This document shows, piece after piece, positions 25,281-33,972 of a stretch of 64,000 nucleotides of DNA. The translations under genes and the position numbers were made by a program. The stretch lies in the NCBI RefSeq assembly GCF_008123965.1, contig NZ_VSTH01000007.1, forward strand, positions 1 to 64,000. Direction: 5' to 3'. Within the stretch, counting starts at the first letter, position 1, and every line of letters begins with the position of its first letter. Origin of the DNA: Bradyrhizobium hipponense (GTDB lineage Bacteria; Pseudomonadota; Alphaproteobacteria; Rhizobiales; Xanthobacteraceae). The notes beneath the pieces are model-generated. The model made no database searches. It was given only the letters and a program-made list of their open reading frames with translations, and was not told where the DNA came from.

Positions 25281-25607
25281 ATGGCTGATCAGAAACCAAA
25301 TGGTTTGTTTATTACCGATGACGCCGGCAACGTTTATTATCTCCGCCCTGAAATCCTTGCACAGGCGAAGATGCCTGATGAAGACGTCAAGAAGCTCAAG
25401 GATGAACTCGCTGCGAACGGCAAAGGGCAGGACCAGGAGTTGAGCCTTGAAGATTTGAATGCAGTCGCCGGTGGCGTCAATTTCCCGGCGGCTACTCACG
25501 TTCATGTAGGGACCTCATTTTCTGCACTTAGCCATTTAGGCACGCAGTCAAGTGGCATCCCCAACATCGGGAACGTCATGACATCCACGGTCATGTGTCC
25601 CTGGTAG
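25281..25607 (+). CDS. Double-glycine RiPP precursor peptide (candidate 2)
   Basis: A 108-residue peptide with a long leader (residues 1-65: MADQKPNGLFITDDAGNVYY, a helical segment, then LSLEDLNAVAGG). The 43-residue core after Gly-Gly has six Ser, five Thr, one Cys and one Trp and ends Met-Cys-Pro-Trp. Ser and Thr suit the LanB-type dehydratase encoded downstream; the single Cys allows at most one thioether or thiazoline. The backbone is open to YcaO-TfuA thioamidation, and the lone terminal Trp suits a prenyltransferase. The leader ends exactly like candidate 1. It lies 45 bases before radical SAM enzyme 2 and heads the biosynthetic operon. Confidence 0.88.
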   Translation: MADQKPNGLFITDDAGNVYYLRPEILAQAKMPDEDVKKLKDELAANGKGQDQELSLEDLNAVAGGVNFPAATHVHVGTSFSALSHLGTQSSGIPNIGNVMTSTVMCPW

Positions 25608-25651
25608 TCGGATCTTCCAGCAAGAGCCTGATACTGCTTTTGGTTTGAAGC

Positions 25652-27754
25652 ATGTTTCGAGTGGCTCTCATCTATCCTCCTGGCGGGGATCCGAGAGCCC
25701 CGAGATTGCCGTTGCCTGCGCTCGCCGCGGTGTTACGCCCGGCGGGCGTCGGCGTGACGTTGCTGGATCTCGACATCGAAGGCGTGCTGGACTTGTTGCG
25801 TCCGGAGCGCCTCCTCGAAGCTGGCAAGCGACTCACGCGAAAGGCAATGAGCGCAGATCCGGCCCGGCGTCGCTTGCTCGAGCGGACCGCATATCGTGCT
25901 CCCGAACTGGCCGAGACGATCCCCGCTTCCCTAGCTACGATTCGCGATCCTACGCTGTTCTGCGATCCGGTCCGGCTGAATTGCGCGCGTGAGCGGCTTT
26001 ACGATGCGCTGGATCTCACCTCGTTGGCGGCTCCATGCCCTATGCGCTATCAGACCGAGGTCTTGCGCTATGAGGTCGACGGGATCGATCCGAGCCGCTT
26101 CTCCGATTTGCTTGAGGTGACGTCCGACCCTGGCGCGAACCTCTTCGACGATCACTGGCAGACGGACGTCTTCCCGAGGCTGGAAAAGGGCGGATACGAT
26201 CTCGTCGGAATTTCCCTGACATTGCGCTGGCAAATCATTCCCGGCCTGTCGCTCGCCAGGCAACTGCGTCGCAAGGGATTTCGGGTTCTACTTGGCGGCA
26301 CCGCCATCGCCAAGGTGTCGCACCGGCTGCCGCATCTGCCGGATTTCTTCACGGAGTTCGCCGACGCTGTCGTCATCCGCGAAGGCGAAACAGCGTTGCT
26401 TGAATTGATCGACCAGCTTCAGGCAGGGCGTGACCTCGGCAAGGTACCAAACCTGATGTACAAGGCCGACGGCAAGGTCTGCTCAACGAGGCTGCATATC
26501 GAGGATTATGCAGCGCTACCGACGCCGGACTTCGACGGCATGCCGCTAGGTCGATATCTCAGTCCTCAGCTCGTCCTGCCCCTGATGGTCGGCAAGGGGT
26601 GCTACCACGACGAATGTACGTTCTGCGACATCCCTTTCATCAATCGAGTCTCGCCAAAGCGGTACCGCACGCGCGCGGCCGACAAACTTGCCGCAGACAT
26701 CGATGCGCTCGCAGGCAAACATGATTGCCGGCACTTCCTCTTGGCCGACGAAGCGCTGCCGCCGCGCGTTCTCGACCGGATTGCTGATGCGCTCGAACCG
26801 CTGCGCAGACCGGATCTGGTCTTTTCCGGCTACGCACGTCTGGAGCCGGGCTTCACGAAGCAGCTCTGCAGCAAATTGGCGCGCGCGGGACTGCGGCGGC
26901 TGTATTTTGGGCTCGAGTCCGCCGACCAGGGCACGCTTGACCGGATGCACAAGGGCATCCGCATCGAGAATGCAACGACTGTATTACGTAATTGTCGCAG
27001 CGCCGGAATTCGCTTCCATGTCTTTTCGATGATCGGGTTTCCGGGCGAACATCACGACAGTGCACGACGGACCATTGCGTTCTTCGCAGACAACGCCGAA
27101 TTGTTTGACGATCCGGGAAATACGTTTGACATCCATGAATTGGAAATATTGACCGACACGCCATATTTTTCCGAGGCCGACAAGTTCGGCATCCGCATCG
27201 ACATCTCGACCGAGGACAGGGACTTCCTGTTCGGCATTGGGACGAACTGGGAGAACACGGACGGGCTGACGCGAGCCGAGGTCGCGGCACTGCTTGGAGA
27301 AGCCGGAGAGTTGGCCGGGCCGCGGTTCTCTCGCTATCACGCATGGCCGCCCGTTGTCTGGCCGGCCCAGGAGGAATGGTCGCTGATCTACGCAGATCGA
27401 TATTTCGGCCGGCCGTTCCCGCATCGCGTCTCCGTGTCCGATGGAGCAGACGACACGCTCTACCGGCTGGCATGGAATCCAGCGGCGGTTGTCGACCGTT
27501 CGGATGGCAATTGTATTGTGACTTCGCGCAGAGGCAGCGTCACGCTTGATCAGGCATCATTCCAGGCTCTCGGGGAGGATGCTCGCTATCGGCGAGGACC
27601 CGATATTGTCGCGGCTCTTGCCGGGCGGAATGCAACCGACAAGAGACGCTCCGACATCGAAGGATTTGTGGTCGGCCTGGTTCGGCAACGATTGCTGGAT
27701 ATCGTCCGCAAGCCCACCGATGATATCGGTCTGCAGGGGAGTATCCCGTCATGA
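25652..27754 (+). CDS. B12-binding-type radical SAM enzyme 2 (RiPP tailoring)
   Basis: A 700-residue paralogue of the enzyme at 20178, alike along its whole length (VALIYPPGGDPRAPRLPLPA, DLVGISLTLRWQIIPGLSLA). The cluster cysteines C317, C322 and C325 (KGCYHDECTFCDIP) again have CX4CX2C spacing. The barrel segments YFGLESADQGTLDRMHKG and HVFSMIGFPGE match the paralogue, as does a C-terminal domain of about 100 residues (WNPAAVVDRSDGNCIV). Two divergent paralogues suggest two tailoring sites or two substrates. Its stop overlaps the next start (ATGA), so translation of the downstream genes is coupled. Confidence 0.88.
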   Translation: MFRVALIYPPGGDPRAPRLPLPALAAVLRPAGVGVTLLDLDIEGVLDLLRPERLLEAGKRLTRKAMSADPARRRLLERTAYRAPELAETIPASLATIRDPTLFCDPVRLNCARERLYDALDLTSLAAPCPMRYQTEVLRYEVDGIDPSRFSDLLEVTSDPGANLFDDHWQTDVFPRLEKGGYDLVGISLTLRWQIIPGLSLARQLRRKGFRVLLGGTAIAKVSHRLPHLPDFFTEFADAVVIREGETALLELIDQLQAGRDLGKVPNLMYKADGKVCSTRLHIEDYAALPTPDFDGMPLGRYLSPQLVLPLMVGKGCYHDECTFCDIPFINRVSPKRYRTRAADKLAADIDALAGKHDCRHFLLADEALPPRVLDRIADALEPLRRPDLVFSGYARLEPGFTKQLCSKLARAGLRRLYFGLESADQGTLDRMHKGIRIENATTVLRNCRSAGIRFHVFSMIGFPGEHHDSARRTIAFFADNAELFDDPGNTFDIHELEILTDTPYFSEADKFGIRIDISTEDRDFLFGIGTNWENTDGLTRAEVAALLGEAGELAGPRFSRYHAWPPVVWPAQEEWSLIYADRYFGRPFPHRVSVSDGADDTLYRLAWNPAAVVDRSDGNCIVTSRRGSVTLDQASFQALGEDARYRRGPDIVAALAGRNATDKRRSDIEGFVVGLVRQRLLDIVRKPTDDIGLQGSIPS

Positions 27755-28137
27755 GCGTCGAGCGCACCATCGACGGCTGGATCAAGACGAACGATGCCGC
27801 GGAGCTCACCGCCTGCGGAGAAACCATGGCGGTCGTCCGCAAGAAATGCCTGCTGAGGATCCTCGCCTGCCAAGATGCGGATCGTGCCAACATCAGCATT
27901 ACCGGTTCGGACATTCAGGCTACATCGGACTGGTTTCGCCGTGGTTTCGGGCTTTTGGCAGAGGAAGACTTTTCGCACTGGATCGAGTCCCAGAAGCTCA
28001 CAAAAGCTGCCTTCGCAAGCGCAATGCATGATTTCACGATTGTTCGCCTTCTCGAACAGGCCTATGCCGAGGAGATCGACGAGTTGGTGCCTAATCAAAT
28101 CGCCATCAGCACCGCCCGCCTTCGTTCCGGCACATGA
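27751..28137 (+). CDS. Small helical protein of the RiPP operon
   Basis: A 128-residue soluble protein, all helical by appearance. The C-terminal half (DWFRRGFGLLAEEDFSHWIE, then LTKAAFASAMHDFTIVRLLE) resembles helical domains of PpiC/SurA-related peptide-maturation proteins, but no isomerase domain is present. The start overlaps the stop of radical SAM enzyme 2, and the next gene follows 30 bases later, so it belongs to the operon. It may be a leader-binding or chaperone component. The family match is weak. Confidence 0.6.
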   Translation: MSVERTIDGWIKTNDAAELTACGETMAVVRKKCLLRILACQDADRANISITGSDIQATSDWFRRGFGLLAEEDFSHWIESQKLTKAAFASAMHDFTIVRLLEQAYAEEIDELVPNQIAISTARLRSGT

Positions 28138-28167
28138 TCGCAGGCGCTGGATGTACCGGTAGCGTCA

Positions 28168-29043
28168 ATGGCAGGTTCTGCACACGAATGGCTCCAGTTA
28201 AATGTGACCCTCGGTCGTCATGACGGCTCGGCGCTGGCGTCGGCGCGTTTTGTGCTTCGTGAGCTCGAAAATTTGGTCGAACCGCGAGGCCGAGACGGCT
28301 TCTTCTTCCAGCGAAAACCCCCGGATCTGCGGCTGCGCTTCTTCGACATCCGCGAGCGGCTGAAGAAGCGGCTTCACCCGCTGATTTCGCGCGCGAAATC
28401 CGAAGGGCATATCGTGGGAAGCTTCTACAGCGTTTACGAGCCCGAATATCGGCAATTCGGCGGACGCGCGTGCATGGAGTCGGTCCACGCCTTCTGGTCG
28501 ACCGACAGTTACTCGTGGATCGCGATGGACCGTCTTGCCGAACATGACGCCTTAGCCATCCCGCATTCCACGCTGATGGCATCTGTACTTGACGACCTGT
28601 TTGGGCGCGTTCTGGTCGACGGCGGCGAGGTCTGGGACACATGGTGCAATCTGGCGATGTTGGTGCAGACAGAGGGTTCGATCGGTGGTCACGCAACGGT
28701 CCCCTCAGTGATCGAGACTCTCCGGAAAAACGCGTCCGCGGCGGAAGCCGAACTGGTTGCCCGGTATCAGCAGGCCAACGCCGCGCTCGCGGAAGGTTTG
28801 TCGCGTGCATGGCATTCGGAGCAGATGGAGTGTGGCGTGAGATCGATCCTGCCGTATGTCGCGCTGTTCACGTTCAATCGTCATGGCTTCGATCAGGCCG
28901 GGATGGCGGCGATCGCCAGCGCGATGGCTGCGGCTCGGAATCTGAAGCAACACCTAAGAGGGGCGCAGCGGGATAGCAGGCCACCACCCGGCCGATCGCA
29001 GCACGCCGCCGGGATGGTCGGCAGACCGGACGAAGGTCAATGA
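28168..29043 (+). CDS. Stand-alone SpaB_C / thiopeptide-type elimination protein
   Basis: A 291-residue protein matching the SpaB C-terminal (thiopeptide-type bacteriocin biosynthesis) domain: WLQLNVTLGRHDGSALAS at the start, GFFFQRKPPDLRLRFF with the conserved Arg pair, then SFYSVYEPEYRQFGGRACME and FWSTDSYSWIAMDRL. In split LanB systems this subunit removes glutamate from glutamylated Ser/Thr to give dehydroamino acids; in thiopeptides a relative catalyses cycloaddition. Directly upstream of the dehydratase (overlapping ATGA), it is most simply the elimination partner. Its last 40 residues are Arg- and Gly-rich and poorly conserved in look. Confidence 0.88.
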   Translation: MAGSAHEWLQLNVTLGRHDGSALASARFVLRELENLVEPRGRDGFFFQRKPPDLRLRFFDIRERLKKRLHPLISRAKSEGHIVGSFYSVYEPEYRQFGGRACMESVHAFWSTDSYSWIAMDRLAEHDALAIPHSTLMASVLDDLFGRVLVDGGEVWDTWCNLAMLVQTEGSIGGHATVPSVIETLRKNASAAEAELVARYQQANAALAEGLSRAWHSEQMECGVRSILPYVALFTFNRHGFDQAGMAAIASAMAAARNLKQHLRGAQRDSRPPPGRSQHAAGMVGRPDEGQ

Positions 29044-31673
29044 TCGATGCCGATCCAGGTCGTGCCGGAGACGAGGCTGTTACGGACGCGCGATGGCTTG
29101 GCCCGGCCGTCCTGAGGGTTGCCAGCTGGCCAATCGAGAGCCTCGATGGTGTGCGTTCGAGACAATTGACGAAACGCATCGATGACTGGATCGCGAATGA
29201 GGACGAGATCCGCCGATCGAGCGACCTGCTCGCCGCAGAGCTGTACAAAATCATCCCCCTTATTGAGGAGCGAGCCGCGCGGACGGCCGCGCTGGACCTG
29301 AAACGGAGCCTTCACGGCAGCCTCGAGCCGGTCCCGGACCGGCTGACAGACGGTCTCCTGAAGGACGACAAAGTTCGCCAAGCGATTGGACCCGCCATCC
29401 GAGCCGTGGCAGAGCGCCGAAACCTGCACGCCGCCGAGCGTGCTGACATCGAGCTGGACCATGCGATCGAACTGGAACGCGCGAGTGCCGCGCTCCAAGG
29501 CATCGTGAGCGATGCGCGCTTTCAGCGCGCGCTGTGTCTGGCCAGTCCGTCCGTGTTCCGCCAATGGCAGGCCGCGCACCAAGGCTCGATCAGCCGCCGC
29601 AGCCGGCTGCGCCTGCAATCCACCCTTCACCGTTATCTGATGCGGGCGGTCGGGCGCGCGACGCCGAATGGATTATGGGCAGGTGTCGCGCTGGAAGACA
29701 TGACGGAGCAGGCCATCGTCCCGCTTCAGGTTAGAGCTGCCCCGTCAGCCATCCGCGTGAGCCCGGCCCTTGGCATATTTTCCCGCGGCCTGGACCATCT
29801 GAACCGGCGCCGCCCGTGGATCGACGAATTGGCCTGGCGCTGCAATCCCACCCTCAACCGGCTCAATCACGAGGCTTGGGAGTTTGGCACCTTTACGGCG
29901 GGCTTCTGGTCCGTCCGGCGCATCGCCCATTACGAGCAACTGGAGTTCCTGCACGCTCGTTTCTCTCCGGCCGATCGACCCAAATTGGGCGACATCGAGG
30001 CTGCGCTTTGTGATTGCTTCCCCGTCATGGCCCCCCCAGTCGCCCGAAAACTATGCGAAATCTGGATTGATGCCGGCATCCTGTGGTCGACCGCTTGCCT
30101 GCCCAGCTGTTTTGCCGACGGATGGCAGGCGGTGGACGCCATGATCGAAACGCTTCCGGCAAGCGAGCAGGCGCTCTGGCGCCAGTGTCGGACGTCTTTG
30201 CGGCTGATCGCGGACAAGGTCGAGGGGGCGATTGACACACTTGAGGCACGCGCGCTGCGTGACCTTTTTGATGAGGCTCGCCAGGCGGTGATCGGGGTGC
30301 TCGGTCGCTACGGCGCTGCCATTTCCCCTAATGAAAACGTGCTGGTCCTCGACCAAAAGGCGCCATTCCGCTTTTCCATTTCACGCAATCTGGCCAATCA
30401 GATCGAAGAGAAGCTGCGCCTCTATTGGCGATTCGACCGATATGGCCTTGGAGAACTCGAGACCAGGATTGCCATCGCTGATTTCTTTGGCGGACTCGCG
30501 CGCAATACCCGCACTCCGCTCGGCGAATTCCTTAGCCGCGGCGGCGAAACCGACCCGGCCCAGCGCGCCCGGTCCTGGCAGGAAAGAGTGCTGTCCAAGG
30601 CTTCTCCCGAGTTTACCAGGCCGGCCAGAGCGGCTTTTTCGCGATGGGAGCGGGAGCTCGAACCGGTCATCGACTATCGTGTCCATCGCCTTGCGATCGA
30701 AGAGATGCCCATTTCAGCGCAGGCGCTTCCGCCCGGTTCGGCCTTGCTGCTCCTCGGTCGGTCGGACCAGGGCGCAATCCTGCGCATTGGCGGGCTCACG
30801 CCGGAGCCTTCCTTCTTCTATTCACGCTTCTCGCATTTGTTCGGCGAGCGCGATGCGTTCCTGGGCTGGCTGAGGACCACGGTTACGGCGTCCGCGGCCC
30901 GATGGCCGGAACTTCGATTTTGCGAGATTGCGATCCGCAACCATTTCAGTCCAAACGTGACGGCGAGACCCGTTGTCACTGAACGGATGATCGATCCGCT
31001 CGATGCCGGAAACGGATTGCTTCGCCGGGCCACGATCGCGCCCAATCACCACGGCCGGCCGGTGCTGAGAGCTTCGGCGGGCGCGACCGAACTATTGATT
31101 CCATCCCCGCGATCTGCCGCCTATCTGGGAGGGCTCGACCGGTTCGCATCAGTGCTGGCTTCGATCTCGTTCTTCCTCGGACGTCCCGCCTTGCTGGCGC
31201 CGATCCCCCGGCTCACGCGCGAGATCGAAAGCTGGCACCATCTGCCTCGGCTGATGCTCGACGATGCCGTCATCAGCCCGGAGCGCTGGACTCCAGAGGC
31301 GTCCCTTGGATCGACGCTGGCGAATGCACGCGGAGCCGAGCGGTTGATTCAATGGCGTCGATTTGTTCGCAAGGCCGGACTACCGGATCTCGTCTATACA
31401 TTTCAGGGGCGGCATCAGACCGAAAGCCTTGTTGCGACCGACAGCGCCATCGCCGTTGAACTGCTGGGACAGGAACTTCAGAGCCATGGACCGTCCCTCC
31501 GCATTCAGGAGCTGTTTCCGGCTCCCGAAGACTTCGTCGTGCGCGATGACGACGGCTGCCGGTACCTGGGAGAACTCGCGGTGCCGTGGTCCGCAGACGC
31601 AGCGTTCTGGCAAGACTACGTCGATGGCGCATCGCAGGACGAGCCAGAAGAGCGCGTGTCGCCGCCCGTCTGA
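29040..31673 (+). CDS. LanB-type dehydratase, glutamylation subunit
   Basis: An 877-residue protein resembling the lantibiotic dehydratase N-terminal domain. Diagnostic is LHRYLMRAVGRATPNGLWAG (residues 197-216), equivalent to the family's RxxTPxGxxAG region. Further matches are KAPFRFSISRNL, PARAAFSRWERELE and GRPALLAPIPRL. It lacks a fused SpaB_C domain, which is encoded by the preceding overlapping gene, so this is a split LanB. The enzyme would use glutamyl-tRNA to activate Ser/Thr of the precursor at 25281. Its last 58 bases overlap the 3' end of the convergent TfuA gene. Confidence 0.87.
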   Translation: MIDADPGRAGDEAVTDARWLGPAVLRVASWPIESLDGVRSRQLTKRIDDWIANEDEIRRSSDLLAAELYKIIPLIEERAARTAALDLKRSLHGSLEPVPDRLTDGLLKDDKVRQAIGPAIRAVAERRNLHAAERADIELDHAIELERASAALQGIVSDARFQRALCLASPSVFRQWQAAHQGSISRRSRLRLQSTLHRYLMRAVGRATPNGLWAGVALEDMTEQAIVPLQVRAAPSAIRVSPALGIFSRGLDHLNRRRPWIDELAWRCNPTLNRLNHEAWEFGTFTAGFWSVRRIAHYEQLEFLHARFSPADRPKLGDIEAALCDCFPVMAPPVARKLCEIWIDAGILWSTACLPSCFADGWQAVDAMIETLPASEQALWRQCRTSLRLIADKVEGAIDTLEARALRDLFDEARQAVIGVLGRYGAAISPNENVLVLDQKAPFRFSISRNLANQIEEKLRLYWRFDRYGLGELETRIAIADFFGGLARNTRTPLGEFLSRGGETDPAQRARSWQERVLSKASPEFTRPARAAFSRWERELEPVIDYRVHRLAIEEMPISAQALPPGSALLLLGRSDQGAILRIGGLTPEPSFFYSRFSHLFGERDAFLGWLRTTVTASAARWPELRFCEIAIRNHFSPNVTARPVVTERMIDPLDAGNGLLRRATIAPNHHGRPVLRASAGATELLIPSPRSAAYLGGLDRFASVLASISFFLGRPALLAPIPRLTREIESWHHLPRLMLDDAVISPERWTPEASLGSTLANARGAERLIQWRRFVRKAGLPDLVYTFQGRHQTESLVATDSAIAVELLGQELQSHGPSLRIQELFPAPEDFVVRDDDGCRYLGELAVPWSADAAFWQDYVDGASQDEPEERVSPPV

Positions 31674-32758
31674 GGTGCGTGCATCATCAGCATTTGCAGC
31701 GCAAGCTCGCGTTCAACCTCGACCCTGTGGACGCCGTTCAGGCGAGCCACATAGAGTTCGTCGCTGATATAGGACCGCAGCTTCTGTTCGGAGATACCGC
31801 TTCTCTCCATCCACCGCATGGCTGCCTCAGGGCTTCTCACTCCCAGCGCGGACCAGAGTGCGCTGGCTTTCTCAGCGAGCTCAGCCTGGTCCAACTCCCA
31901 GCCCGATCGCCGGGCATGCTCGCGCGCGACCACGCGCAGCAGCGCCGCACGTCGCAACTGGTCGATCGATCGCGCTTCGCGCTCCGCGGACTCCTGCGGC
32001 AAGGCCAGCGACGCGCGGGTCTTCTCCAGCGCAATCTCGTTGAGCAGGCGATCCATGAAGATGGTCGGCTCGTAGATAAAATTGGGATGCCCAGCCTGCC
32101 ACGGCTCGGCAATGACCTCCTTCATCTTGGCAAGCAGCGCCGCCGCATCGCGGGCCTTGAGACTGACATGGCGGCTCTTCATGTAGGCGAGCCAGGCCGC
32201 GATCTCTCGCGGTTCCGAGGATTCCGCATAAGGCATTGCGGCGGCGATCGTGTCGCAATTGCGCTCCCAGAACGGCAAGGCCCGCGCGACAGAGATGATA
32301 TTTTCCGCGAGCCGCGCTCCGATGATGCCCTCCTCGATCGCGGACGCACAGCCGTCGCGAATGTCGACCAGCGATTGGTTCAGGGGCAGATAACCGAGCT
32401 CCGCCGGGGCGTGGCGCACGGCGACCTCGTCGTCGGCAACGATAATCTCGTCGCTGAACCACTGGAATATCCTGCCGACGCCGATCATGCCGAAGGACTG
32501 CAACTCGGCCGCCCGCAGGGCGCCCATGCTCGCCGCGCCAAATACGTGCACACCCTCGCTCAGCGCCAGCAGGATCTCCTTGTGCCATACCGCCGGCACC
32601 GTTTCGAAATAGCCATCGATGATGCCGATATGGCGTGGCTTCCGTTCGAGCAGCCGGAGGAGGTCGCCCTGCTGAACCGGCGGAAGATAGGTCGCATCGA
32701 GGATCGCCCTGGCTTCATCGAGCGGAAGGCTCGGCCCCAAAAACACGTAAACAGTCAT
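31616..32758 (-). CDS. tfuA: TfuA-like protein, YcaO partner
   Basis: A 380-residue protein. Residues 1-215 form the TfuA domain: MTVYVFLGPSLPLDEARAIL, PVQQGDLLRLLERKP, IGIIDGYFETVPAVWHKEIL and VHVFGAASMGALRAAEL. The C-terminal part (220-380) is helical. TfuA proteins were first linked to trifolitoxin production in Rhizobium and, with YcaO, to thioamide formation in peptides and methyl-coenzyme M reductase. The ATG at 32758 overlaps the YcaO stop (ATGA), a coupled pair. This argues for backbone thioamidation rather than classic azole formation, since no ocin-ThiF or E1-like partner is present. Confidence 0.92.
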   Translation of the reverse strand: MTVYVFLGPSLPLDEARAILDATYLPPVQQGDLLRLLERKPRHIGIIDGYFETVPAVWHKEILLALSEGVHVFGAASMGALRAAELQSFGMIGVGRIFQWFSDEIIVADDEVAVRHAPAELGYLPLNQSLVDIRDGCASAIEEGIIGARLAENIISVARALPFWERNCDTIAAAMPYAESSEPREIAAWLAYMKSRHVSLKARDAAALLAKMKEVIAEPWQAGHPNFIYEPTIFMDRLLNEIALEKTRASLALPQESAEREARSIDQLRRAALLRVVAREHARRSGWELDQAELAEKASALWSALGVRSPEAAMRWMERSGISEQKLRSYISDELYVARLNGVHRVEVERELALQMLMMHAPQTGGDTRSSGSSCDAPST

Positions 32759-33972
32759 GCATGCATCCCGCTCGCTCGCGCGAGAACTCTTGCGCCGGGA
32801 AGGTAGGACGGCGAATCGATCGGGCCTTCCAGCCCCGGAACGATCGTCCGCACGACGGCGACGGGCATTTCGGACGTGCTGAGGTTCACCGTCAGAACCT
32901 GGGTCAGGCCGGCCCCTTCGAGATGCGTGACCACCAGATTGAGCGCGCCTGTGATGCTCTCGGCCGCGGCGTCCGGAATCGAGCTGAACGCCTTGTGCCC
33001 TGTCTCGCTCTGCGCGTGAGCGCGAAACGCGTCCAGGGCATGCGCACTCTGCGTCTCGCGATAGCGCTGGCGTCCGAGATCGTCGCGCGATCCGGCAATC
33101 GCCGTCAGCCTGCTTTGCGCAGCCTCGGTCAGCGCCCGGCACAGGGCGATGGTCTTGTCGGGATGGCAGCCCGCGCCAGCGCTGACGGGCAGAGGATTGG
33201 TCAGGGGATCCGAATTGTTGTCGTATAGGGCGACACGGACCGTTGCTATTCCGATGTCGCTCGTGGCGTCCCAGACGATAGGCTCGATGTCTGCGGAGCG
33301 CAGTCTCCGGATAACGTCAGCGACAACGGGGAAATCAATGCTCGCCGGAGCGATCCGGCTGGCGGCCTGCGCGGTCGGTCCCGCATAGTGCCAGAGGGCC
33401 AGCGCGTCGCGCTCGATGAGTTCGCAGAGCCCGTGCAAGATGGCCTCGTCCGCGATATTGCCGGAGGCAAGCCCGTTGGTCGTGTGCAGGAAGGATCCGG
33501 CGCCATCCATTCGGTGAACGCTCGCGTCGGCGTTCACAATCTCGAAAGGCACCCATATCGGCTCGCCTGTCTTCCAGTCGACCGCCCTGGTCCACGCAAT
33601 CACTGTGTTTGTGCCAAAGGCCGAATTGCGCGCGCGGGGAAGCGCGGTCAGGTCGACAATGTCGCCGAAGACACGAAGTTCGCTGGCCGTTCCATGTCTG
33701 AGCTCCAGTCCGGGCTGCTCGGCATGGGCAAGTTCGAGCGCCTCCATCGCCGCCGAGACTTTTGCGGCGGTATCATTCAGCCCCTTTCCTTGCGACACCG
33801 ACAGCGTGCGCGCATTCGGTCTGATCGCAATCCAGACCGGAATGCCGATACGATCGAGCCCGGTGATTTCACCAACCCTGGTGATGCCGAATTCCCGCAG
33901 CCGCGGCTTGATCGCGCTCCAAGTCTGTTCCGGCGATCTGACGCGGCTGCCATTAAACAGAACTTGCTCCAT
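32755..33972 (-). CDS. ycaO: YcaO-family peptide-backbone ATPase
   Basis: A 405-residue YcaO protein. ATP/Mg-binding elements are present: SAAMEALELAHAEQ, LCELIERDALALWHY and CRALTEAAQSRLTAIAGSR. The usual proline-rich C-terminus of azoline-forming cyclodehydratases is absent; the protein ends GMHA. YcaO enzymes phosphorylate the amide oxygen so that sulfur, oxygen or nitrogen can attack. Paired with TfuA, the likely product is a thioamide. The ATG at 33972 follows a GGGGGAGGG site. The TfuA gene overlaps its stop. The two form the only minus-strand biosynthetic unit, converging on the LanB operon. Confidence 0.93.
   Translation of the reverse strand: MEQVLFNGSRVRSPEQTWSAIKPRLREFGITRVGEITGLDRIGIPVWIAIRPNARTLSVSQGKGLNDTAAKVSAAMEALELAHAEQPGLELRHGTASELRVFGDIVDLTALPRARNSAFGTNTVIAWTRAVDWKTGEPIWVPFEIVNADASVHRMDGAGSFLHTTNGLASGNIADEAILHGLCELIERDALALWHYAGPTAQAASRIAPASIDFPVVADVIRRLRSADIEPIVWDATSDIGIATVRVALYDNNSDPLTNPLPVSAGAGCHPDKTIALCRALTEAAQSRLTAIAGSRDDLGRQRYRETQSAHALDAFRAHAQSETGHKAFSSIPDAAAESITGALNLVVTHLEGAGLTQVLTVNLSTSEMPVAVVRTIVPGLEGPIDSPSYLPGARVLARASGMHA

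Noticed and set aside
31586..32806. 406-codon plus-strand frame opposite TfuA
   Set aside because: Antisense shadow of the TfuA domain with no ribosome site.
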